NCBI GenBank assembly: GCA_944474755.1
Contig: OX104114.1
Location: 24,761,220 to 24,825,219 of the forward strand
Reading direction: 5' to 3'
DNA from: Limnoperna fortunei
Taxonomy: Eukaryota > Mollusca > Bivalvia > Mytilida > Modiolidae
Length of the DNA: 64,000 bases
Under the pieces are notes generated by a model that ran no database searches, was not told the DNA's origin, and saw only the letters and a program-made list of their open reading frames with translations. The first letter of the stretch is position 1. Each line of letters opens with the position of its first letter. Of the stretch, positions 37,901 to 49,900 are shown piece after piece. A program made the position numbers and the translations under genes.

Positions 37901-40900
37901 TTTCTTATCAAAGTTTATTGTCATCAAAACAATAACATTTACATTGTTGACACAACAAAAGTAAATGAAAATTTGATAGATTATGAAACTATTTGAAATA
38001 TAAATTAATGTCAACAAAATGCCCAAAATTGTATCTAAGTGAGTAATAATTGTAATAATATTATAGATTATAAATGTGTTGTTAACATGCATGTTTATCT
38101 TTTGTTGGTCTTAAATTAATGTCAGGAGATAGTTGTATGTGTATATTTTAGTTTAGCGTATGGGTCATACCAGTTACAGTGTATCAGAAAATACTGGATC
38201 ATACATCTTCAGTATTTCTGTAGAGGATTTGATTGAAAATGACGATTTCATGTGTTGATGCTAATTCATGTTTTCAGCGATGTACATCATTCACCTGAAC
38301 AATTCATGGAGTCCGTTCAGTGACCCAATGGAAGCAATTATGGCAATGTTTTTGATGTCACTGGGTGATTTTGGAGACTATTTTGCTCAGTTTAAATCAA
38401 CGGACCATCCTTATCTTTCTCAAGTATTTAGTTTACTATGGTTTTGTTCCTGCACCTTTAAACTTAATTCCTATTCTTTATATTTAATTACATTCATTAT
38501 TTATATGAAATCGATTATAAAAACAATTACACAAAAATCAGATTTAAGCATTATACTATACACTTTCTTTTCCATCTAATTGTTTAATTTATTTAGATTT
38601 TAAGATCACAGATATAGTTTTTCATATGTATATACATGTTCATATTTCATTGAAAATGTTTAAATTATAAAGACAAAGGAATTAAGTTATATAAAAAGAG
38701 TACTTGCAGAAATAAATTGTTAAGATATGTTAAAATTAAATTGGATTTTATTCAAACTGTTTCTGGAAATTGATATGTTTATTTATCATCAAATTGTGTA
38801 CACTTTTATTAAATTTTTTAAGAGGTATATAACATGAAAAAACAAATCACATGGAAATAGTTAGTCTACTTTCTCTAAGTTTTACATAATATTCAAACCA
38901 GTGTGAAAAATCTATTTCTGGTTACTAGTTGTAAATATGTGATTAACATTTGTTGATTGGTTTTAAATAATATTGTCATAAACAAAAATAATGATTTCAT
39001 AAACGAAACAACTTCCATTTATCAACCTTTTAAGTCGTGACACTAAAATTGGGGTTTAAATAATATGTATTCTTTTCCCAAATTTACAACTTTTTAAAAT
39101 TAGGGAAGCCAAGGCTTAGGCTTTAAAATTTCCATAATTTATCTATCTCGACTGGAGAAATCTGATAATCCACTCGTACCAGTGTACGATTTATAGGATA
39201 ATTAATTGGACCGAGTGAATATCCAAAATATGATCACGAGTGCCGCATAACGCATCTGATTTAACCAGTGCACGAGTTCAATCTGATGCTTTATGCGGCA
39301 CGAGTGATCATATTTTGGATATTCACGATGCCCAATGGATTATCCTATGTATTATATAGATCAAATTGTTTTCGTAAAATTTTAATGCTTTATCCTAAAT
39401 TTTATGAACGCCGGATGAATATCTATATAGTACAAAACCAACTGCAACTTTGGCGGGAAAAAACCCGATAAATGATAATTTTCACATGTGATTTCTATCA
39501 CTCGGAAAATTCAATATTTCATCTCTATCTATATAATAAATTAGATTTCAACATTCAATGTAACTGTATCAAAATGATAGTTGCTAATATAAATCACAGA
39601 GGAATTGGCAACAGGTACAGATATGCAAAAAATTTAGAAGTAAATAAAATAAAAATGGCTTTCAGTAAACATCTACCTATAAAAGAGTCCATTCATAGTA
39701 TTGATAGCTATTACTGTTAGCTTGAATTAGTTATAGAAGGGAATATAAGAATTTGTTTCTGCAAGAACTTGAGTATTTTCCTTTACTGAGTATTTTCCCC
39801 TTAATACTAGTTTTTGTACAGCTAATCATTCAGATGTTTGATATTTAACAGTTTTGTTGATGATTTTATGGATTTTAACAATTTGTTGATGCTATTTTGC
39901 CTTTTTTAGTGTGATTACAAATATTTTTGTTAAACAATGTGCAACTCGATTCATTAAGTGCAAAATTTGACACAATTTTTATTCATCAATTTTTTAAACT
40001 TCAATATTAATTTTTAGAAGATTTGCAGTGTTAAGAAAGATATATTTACATGCCAAGAAAATTGTTTGTATCTCATTGAAAATTATATATGTATATATAT
40101 TTATTATATTATCTATACAAGAACAATTGAACTAAAATCCAGATGATGTTTTCTGCTTTAATTTCACTAGAATTTAAAATATATCACAGTAGGATCCATC
40201 TTGACCTTTTTAGAAGTTTCGGTCCCTGTTCATATTTTGCACTGCATGAGTAGAGTACTTAATTAGAGACTATCATTTTGTGTGTATTTTAATTATGTTA
40301 ATGTTTTCAGCGATGTACATTATACATCTGAACACACTTTTGGATTCCTTCAGACACCCAGTAGAAGCGATTATGGGAATGTTTCTGATGTCATTAGGAC
40401 ATTTTGGAGATTACGTTGACGAATTTAGTTCAACGGACCACCCGATTCTTGCAAATGTAATATGCTTCTATTTCTGCACGTCAAATGTAAAATTCCTTTT
40501 TTTAAATTTTGGATTAACTGTAATTTACTAATCAATAGATTGTCTTGTCTTTATACATGTATGTGAAATTGTTGTCAATCCTAACACTGATACGGTACCC
40601 TTTTTATATGTTTTATTATGATGAGATCACATAATATATCAATTCGGTATTTTCTGGAATAAAAGTCACATCAAAGTATAAGTTGCAGGACATATTTGAA
40701 AATGTTTAAAGATTTATTTATATTCTAGTTATGCTAGCTTCAATAATGTAGCTATGGTTATGCCTGTGAATTTGTTGCTACAGAATTTACAATATGTTGT
40801 GTGAATGTCAAAACATACATTTTATTTTCAATGAAAATTTTAAAAGGTGATATAAATTTTAAGATGCCCTTACCAATTATTGGTTTAAAAGTGACATCTT

Positions 40901-43900
40901 TTTTCTATAAGTTTTTTGAACGTAGGTTAAATTGGAATTATCTTTATAGGCTTGTAATATAGGAAGTTCAATTTACAGTAGAAAAAGTTTTGATCTATAG
41001 TTTGAAATATAGTAAAATTATACTACCCATAAAATTTAAGTACACAAAATTAAATACAGAGACAAAAGTGTTCAACAACAATAGCTGTATTTCTTTGCCT
41101 CTTAGATTATTTTCACTTGTTAAGCTTAATTTAATAACAAATGAACTAATAAAAAAGAAAATTTATATTCATATTCCTTTAAAATAAAGTCAAGTAGCTT
41201 TTTTGAAGTGATTTATCGGGTATACAGGCTTTAAATGAAGAGTGGAGAAAAGTTTTTTCGTATACGAAAAATTTCGTCATAAAATTCATTGTTTAATTTC
41301 ATTGTTGAAGCGTGAGTTTGTAACTTTCGTTTGATAAATAACCAAACTTACTCTATGATATTAATGTCTGGTGACTGCTGGCCAACTCAATCTCAGTCAA
41401 AATATTTTGAGTAGTCCCAACCCTGTGTACCAGAGCAATAAGAAAATATCCATTCATTGAGAAGTGACAATAATAGGGCACAAATTATTGTCAAGAAAGT
41501 GATAACATTAGTTCTTTGTACCCACACTAAAGTACATCTGCAATCCTAAATTTGTTACTACAATTCTGGAATTCAATGTACTTTTTAAACCATTTCTTAA
41601 TTTATACACGTACACATTAAAGACCATTTTTTGTCTCGCCTGCTACGAAAGTCGCTGGAGGCGAGACATATGAATGGGAATTCCGGCGGCGGCGTAAACA
41701 CTTGACATCTTGCTTCATATCTTTGTAAGCCCAAGCCCTAGGTCCATCAAATTTGGTCCAGAGGTAGCTTATGATTAGTACTTGCCAGTCAGTCACCTGT
41801 CACCTGACCTTGACCTCAATTTCACGGTCCAGCGACTACGTTAAAGTTTTTGGGTTACGACAGTTCCTCTGTAACTACGCATGGTAGGATGACAATATTT
41901 GGTGTATAGGTTGCTGATGACTAGTACATGACTGTCTGGTAGGTGTCACCTTACCTTGACCTCAATTTCACGGTCCAGCGACTACGTTAAAGTTTTTGGG
42001 TTACGACAGTTCCTCTGTAACTACTCATGGTAGGATGACAATATTTGGTGTATAGGTTGCTGATGACTAGTACATGACTGTCTGGTAGGTGTCACCTGAC
42101 CTTGACCTCAATTTCAAGGTCCAGCGACTACGTTAAAGTTTTTGGGTTACGACAGTTCCTCTGTAACTACTCATGGTAGGATGACAATATTTTGTGTATA
42201 TGTTGCTGATGACTAGTACATGACTGTCTGGTAGGTGTCACCTGACCTTGACCTCAATTTCACGGTCCAGCGACTACGTTAAAGTTTTTGGGTTACCACA
42301 GTTCCTCTGTAACTACGCATGGTAGGATGACAATATTTGGTGTATAGGTTGCTGATGACTAGTACATGACTGTCTGGTAGGTGTCACCTTACCTTGACCT
42401 CAATTTCACGGTCCAGCGACTACGTTAAAGTTTTTGGGTTACGACAGTTCCTCTGTAACTACTCATGGTAGGATGACAATATTTGGTGTATAGGTTGCTG
42501 ATGACTAGTACATGACTGTCTGGTAGGTGTCACCTGACCTTGACCTCAATTTCACGGTCCAGCGACTACGTTAAAGTTTTTGGGTTACGACAGTTCCTCT
42601 GTAACTACTCATGGTAGGATGACAATATTTTGTGTATATGTTGCTGATGACTAGTACATGACTGTCTGGTAGGTGTCACCTGACCTTGACCTCAATTTCA
42701 CGGTCCAGCGACTACGTTAAAGTTTTTGGGTTACCACAGTTCCTCTGTAACTACGCATGGTAGGATGACAATATTTGGTGGATAGGTTGCTGATGACTAG
42801 AACATGACTGTCTGGTAGGTGTCTCCTGACCTTGACCTCAATTTCACGGTCCAGCGACTACATTAAAGTTTTAGGGTTATGACAGTTCCTCTGTAACTAC
42901 ACATGGTAGGATGACAATATTTGTTGTATAGGTTGCTGATGACTATTACATGACTGTCTGGAAGGTGTCACCTGACCTTGACCTCAATTTCACGGTTCAG
43001 CGACTACGTTAAAGTTTTTGGGTTACGACAGTTCCTCTGTAACTACACATGGTAGGAAGACAATATTTTGTGTATAGGTTGCTGATGACTAGTACATGAC
43101 TGTCTGGTAGGTGTCACCTGACCTTTACCTCAATTTCATGGTCCAGCGACTACGTTAAAGTTTTTGGGTTACGACAGTTCCTCTGTAACTACGCATGGTA
43201 GGATGACAATATTTGGTATATAGGTTGCTGATGAATAGTACATGACTGTCTGGTAGGTTCCACCTGACCTTGACCTCAATTTCACGGTCCAGCGACTACG
43301 TTAAAGTTTTTGGGTTACGGCTGTTCCCCTGTAACTATGCAGGGTATGGTGACAATATTTTGTATACAGGCCGCTGCTGATATTTAATGCTATTTATGTA
43401 ATGCTTATGACGAAATTTATTTTCGTTACTGATGCGGAATGCAGGCGAGACGTTTTTCTGTGTCCACACTTGTTTTAGTGTTGGCATAAGTTCTGATAGA
43501 ATCAGATATATTTGAATCAATTTAATCCTACAAGACCTCGATTTATTTTTCCATTGCTTTAATTCTAGATAATTTTTTTATATTACGATTTCTGTTAATA
43601 CTAAAGATGTTTGTTAACAGTTTTATAAATATTGTTCCTGATGTTAATAGTATTAGCATGTTTTGGTTTTGTTTAACATGTTTATATTGCTTTCTTCTTA
43701 AAGTGCAGAAGCTTTTTTTCCAATTTTTGGAATTATTTAAAAATATGTATTAATTAAAAACTTTCAATAGATAATACATGTATTGAGTGAAAGAAACAGT
43801 TTTTGCACTTTAAGCATATTGTTGATGTTATAAAATGTTGGTTTGGTACTTGTTAAAACCTTATAACAAAATTTTATTTTGGTCCTTTTAACTTATTTTT

Positions 43901-46900
43901 TATTCTCAAATATTTTTTGTTGTCTAAATATTGCAGAAAATTGCATTGGAAAATTACCCAGTTAAATATCTTGAATGAGCAGAATATTTTGAATAAAATT
44001 GAATATGTATGAATAAAGTACCATGCTTAGCTTTGTGTTTTAAACTGCATCATTAGCATAACTCTTAACATTTGAACATCAGCTGCAGTATAGGAAAAGT
44101 GGATGTGGCTCTTCCCACCTGTCTGAGATGTAAAGTAAATTATGACTTCATAATTTGATTATGAAACGTTTTATTTCACATTTACAATTTTAAGTTGCTA
44201 CATGTATATTTAACGATGGTTTAGTAATGTTTTATATTAGCTACTGGTGCAGTTATTTTGGTACCAGTAATACCTGATTTAAAAGATCACCCTTTATTGG
44301 AAAACCACTTACAAATGTCTTTGATCCATGCTATCTACTGAATTAAGATCTTAAAACACACCTGCATGACTACATTTTTGGTTGGTTCTTGATGCACAAT
44401 ATCATTCAATGATCCTTTATTTTACATTTTTGTTTTTGCACCTTCTTTTTTACATTGCTTACTGTGAACAAAAATGTAATCAATTTCATTTTAAATTTTG
44501 ATTTTTGCAATGATTTTTGGCCACTAAGTGCAAACCCTGGTTATAGTATGGTGAAGTCGGGCATACAGCTTTTCAAGAACATTTGCAGAAGATGGTACCT
44601 ATTTTGTATAATCAACTCCACCTACACTTTTCAACCCAGATCTCTTAAACTTCACAGAAAGATTGCACATGTATTGCTATTATGGAATTGTTCAAGGATT
44701 TTTATGCCCTGCGACGACATGTCGGAGGGCATTAAGTTTTACTCATATCCGTCTGTCCGTGACGTCTGTTCGTATGTCTGAACAAATTTCGGTCAAGCTT
44801 TTCTTAGAAACCATACATGAGAACAATTTGAAATTTTGCAGGGTGGTTCAGATTCACATGTTGTACATCTTAAGCAACTTTCAGACCTGTGGGACATCTA
44901 CTTTCTGTTTGGGACTTCATTTAGCGGGGGCATCTGTGTCCCATGGACACATTCTTCGATTTTTTTTTCCTAATTTTCCAGACCTTAGAACTTGGTCATT
45001 TTTCAGAACATTTGCCTATTTTTTTTAATCAACTCCACAAAATTTTTTACACAAACCCAAAACCTTCCAACAAATTGTAATCCATTTCCTATTTATTAAG
45101 ACACAAGCCAGCCATTTCAGACTTTTGCTATTTTTTAGTTAAAAGTTGACAGAATATTTTTCTAACTGGAAAATTCTAAATTGCTTGTGTTTACAGTGGT
45201 ATAAAATAATCTTATTGGTTTACAGTAAAGTTATTTTAATGTAAATCTTAGATTTATGATCACAATTTACATGTAAACATATGTTGTACTTCTTAGTAAA
45301 AATTGTCAAAAAGTTTAGTTACACTTTGGTGTTATTTTTTGTTCACAGTGTGCAGATGTTTACCTTTTTAATTATTTAACATTTAATGTTGTTCTTCAGT
45401 GTTATATTTTAACTCCATTTCAGCATTTTACATTGCATTTATTAACTCTTCCTGTGATCCCACAACAGACCCCTGTGCCTTAAAACACCCCATTGACTCA
45501 GCTGTTGGAGTGTTTGCGATGAGTGTTGGGGCTTTTGAGGATATTTTTGATACATTTAGTTCTACTTCTTATTCAGCATTGTGCCAGGTAAGATTAGGTC
45601 ACAGTAACCTAATTCAGGTTCCTTTGATTTGAAATCAGAATCTGAATTTATTTCATTAAGCTTGTGAATTTGACATAATCAAGAATTTCAGCCAAAAACA
45701 TATACAGTAACAGTAGAAATTTTGGCATTTCAGTAATTTTCACTTTTTTTGGATCAGTGTATATGCCATTAAATTACCTTCACTAAAACATTTTTAGATC
45801 AATAATGTAACCCAGATATGTGTCTATGTTGCAAATATGACCTACATGTGAACAATTTTACAAGCAAATCCAGAAAATAACTTAGTGATATTACCGGTAA
45901 CCATGTTTCTTGAATCTACAGTTTTTAAATTTTATAATTACATGTTAAAATATTATGTAGAAAAACTTTTTCATGAAAGGCTTATTTATCTGATTAATTT
46001 TTATACACATAGTGGCAGGGTATTATGTTATACCCTCCATGGGGATTTGGGTGTCCTTCTGTCTGTCAGTACCTCTGTTGTTTCCTGATGATAACTTGAA
46101 AAGGCGTCAACAGATTTTATTTAAACTTTGCGCAGCTATTTAATACTATAAATTGAAGATCAAGTTCAATTTTCAGAACAATCCAATTTGTAGTTTTTAA
46201 CTTGGGCCAATTCAAGGTTGTTTTTTATTTTTTTTTTGCTCAATAATTGGTGGTTTCCAGATGATAACTTGAAAACATGTCAACAGATTTTGTTTTAAAT
46301 TTGCACAGCTGTTAATTTATAAGTTCTTTTAAATTTAAGATCAGGTTGAATTTTCAGCACAATCCACATTTGTAGTTTTTGAGTTGTGCCAATTTGAAAT
46401 AATTTTTATAGGCCCAGGGTCAAGGTAAAAATTGTCTTTCGAGGTTGACTGTTGTTATACTCAGCTGTTCCTGTAGGCTGATTTGTAATTTAGTAAAATG
46501 TACATGTTCATGAATATTAAAATAAATCTAATTAAAATACAATCTTTCACTTTCTCCCCTCTTTTTGCTATACAACACAGCAACCATAGCAAAAAGGGGG
46601 AGCAAGTGAAAGATTTAATTAAATTAGATTGTATTAAAATTAATGCAATGTCCCATTAAATGCCTTTTTTTTTTCTTTTGAAAAAAAACTTGATAAATTT
46701 AAAACTACATTGTAAGCATGTTCATTTTCTATACTGTGAAAATACTTAAATTCTTGGTTATTAATTTTCGTGGTTTTGTGAAATTTTACATGTTCGTGGG
46801 TTCTTAAATTCGTGGACTGACGGTTTCCGAAAATGCAAAAAGTGAGGAAGCGATCAAAATAAATGATTACAGCAGATCATTTTCGCTGCTGATAATAAAC

Positions 46901-49900
46901 ATCAACATATAAAGAAGACAAAACAGTTTCATTACATGATGTTTACGCACGTGGTAACGAATGTAAAATTAACAACACGGAAATCAAAAGCTAATTATAA
47001 ACAAGGTAATGTATTAATTAATTTATTAATTGCAATAAAAAGTACTTTGACTCTATTTAATTCTCTAATTGTTATCTATAGAAGCATTCCTAGCTGAAGG
47101 GCATTTGTCACTTCATGTGTTGAGTAGCAGTAAATACAAAGGTGTAATTTAATGTCATTTGTGCCACAATCGGTATTATCACAACATCCATTTGATATAG
47201 AGTGTCATTGATATGCACTAATAAAGATAAAGTATAGCTTATCTTTTAAATATTTTATTTGTTATTTTAATTTATGTTCAAAGGAGCAACCAAACTCATA
47301 ATTCCGATAATAATTTGTTACTTTTTAACATCGAAAATGAACACCTCATATATCCCCACCTTGACCGGAAGTCGATGTTTCTTCGTACGCTTTACAATTA
47401 AATAATACCTACATTTAATAAAAACACAATTCGAACATGAAACCTGTAACATAATCATTAAGATGGATTTTGGGCAGAACATTAGTAATGGATCTAACCA
47501 CAAAATCATATATTACATTTACAAATAAATGTCTGATCTAGGACATTTTCAGATCGTTCTTCCCAAGTTCCCATCTATTAATGAAGTTTTATTCTTCGTT
47601 GGATTTTTAATTTCGTGGTCCAAGGCCTCCATGAAATCCACGAAAATTGATACCCCACGAATAAAAAGTATTTCACAGTATTTCAAAATAAAAAAAGGAA
47701 ACAGTACTTAGAGTGCAGAGTTGAACAAACTGAAAAAAGTAATAAAACTAAATATATATTGAACTGTGAACTAGAATCAGTTATTTGAGGGAAATATTTT
47801 CCTGTTGTCATAATGCAAATCCAAATAAGGGCTATTTCATTAAACAGTAGATAAGTAGGATGGACGTTCAAGAATAGACCCACAAACCAGTATATTTATT
47901 ACCGTATCAAATGGGGTTTTCCTTTCTAACTAACCACATACTTTGTAATGGAATAGCCCTAGATAGCCCTATTATAGATGGATACCAAGAAGAATTTAGG
48001 TTTTAGTTAAACTGTAGAAATTTAAATACTGTTGAAATGAAAGTAATTTATGTTTCTAATCAAGTATGCTATAACATTTAATCATTGCTTCACAAGTCAA
48101 TGGAAAACTAACTATTTAGCTAGATAAACTGTCAAGTTATGAAGTTTTTACACAAATGACTGGGATTTGAATAACATGTCTTTTGAGACCGTAAGATACC
48201 TACCCTCAAGGGAGGTAAGTCTTGCATTTAGAAAAGAATAACTCTTCCTTATGATAATAGGAAACTCATGATTTAATGTATAATTTATATTCTTGAGAAT
48301 TCTGAAATCCATAGAACCATTGTCTAGTGCACCATGTTGAAAATGACATAAATTGGAAAAGAGTATTTAAGAAGTAAGACCAGGTCTCTTTCTTTTTTTC
48401 TGTAGCACTTGCTTTAATTGTTGTTAAATTTAAATGTTGTTATGTCATGAAAAATAGTCTTGTTTATTGTTCTCAATCTTCAGTTTTAGATTCTTTTTTT
48501 AATTTATTTTTAATTTTATGCTTTACACATCTGCTATTTTTTATAATAATTATATTTCATTATTTTAGCTTCTGTTTTTAAATAACATATCTGTGCAATG
48601 TAGATGTGTTTTAATAGATTTTTTTGGTCATAAATGATAATTGTTTGTTTTTTGTTTGAAAAGTGTTTAATTCCACTTTCAGCAATTTTTCAGCTATATC
48701 ATGGTGTCCAGTTTTTATTGGAGGAAGAAGCTAACTGGCATTCCTGTCAATTAAGATTAGAGTCGAGTAAGCCCTGCCCACAATAGGAATCAAACTCCCA
48801 ACCTCAGTGTTGACAAGACCACATGATCAGTTGTGGATGACTACCTTAACAACTCAGCCACAAAGGCCCCATAAATGATAATTGTCTTTGAGACCTAAAA
48901 TTATGTTGATATCAAGAATAGTATTGTTTTAAGTGTACAATTTTGACATTATTTTAGTCTGTCTAATAAATCCACATGTATAAAAAACACAATACAAGAT
49001 AATTTAATTTCTTTTTTTTTCAAATAATTGAATTAAAGTTTCAAATAAAACATTGTTACATGATGTAAAAACAAGTTGGTCTTCATAATATAAGATCATT
49101 ATAATTTTTAGGAAATACCTTATAATTTCTTTTTTTCATGACTTAATGATGTGAAGAGTTTTAGATTAATAGTAGACATAATTTATTGTTGTTATTGCAT
49201 CATGCTGATATTTACGATTTCTGTGGAGCCAGTTTGTAAAATACATTTCTGTTTTTAGGTCATGTTTGCCATCTACATGATTCTGGTAACCTTACTTCTA
49301 GTCAATATGTTAATTGCTATGATGGGAAACACATACCAGCTGGTGAATGAAACACAGAAGGAATGGTTCAGACAGGTAAGGAGAATTTATCCCCCTTGAT
49401 CTAACAAACATTTGTACCAAGTCAACCAATTATTAAATAAACAATCAGTTGATGCCATAGTCAGACCATATCACCCTTTATTTAATAACCAGTCAATAAC
49501 CGTGCTGTAGTCAAAAATAGTGCTTTATAGAAAAAAAAGGAGTGCAGTTTGCATAAAATTTGTAAAACAGTTTAAAATTAGATTTATGTGATGTAAAGTG
49601 AATCCAAAATTATTGATTTCAAGTAATCTTTGTATCAAACTGCAGACTAGCAAAGCACTTGTTTATATTCATCTGACAACTAAAACTATCTTTATCTGTG
49701 ACTTCATTTTGTGAACTTATTATACCCCCCGCAAACTAGTTTTTTTTTTGTTTTTTTTTGGGGGGGGTATATAGGAATCGCCCTGTCTGTCTGTCTGTCC
49801 ACATCCTTTGTAAGCCCCTCTCTTCCTAAACCACTTGACAGATTTTGATGAAACTTTACATGAAGGAAGTACATCATATGTAGATGTGCATGAAGAATTT

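Larger units (their letters stand above)
36752..45423 (+). other. Introns between the alternative pore exons
   Basis: Spacers of 429, 854, 1887 and 4967 bases. The first two hold nothing I recognise. The third holds a long foldback (39193-39348). The fourth holds a family A element (41632-43473) and a short family B copy (44699-44968). Remaining sequence is AT-rich without domains. Confidence 0.7.
45588..49258 (+). other. TRPV intron 11
   Basis: It holds a degenerate hairpin-type element (about 46010-46480), a foldback (46517-46640), a TA-flanked MITE (46734-47678) and a minus-strand SINE (48645-48870). Otherwise AT-rich with nothing recognised. Confidence 0.65.
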
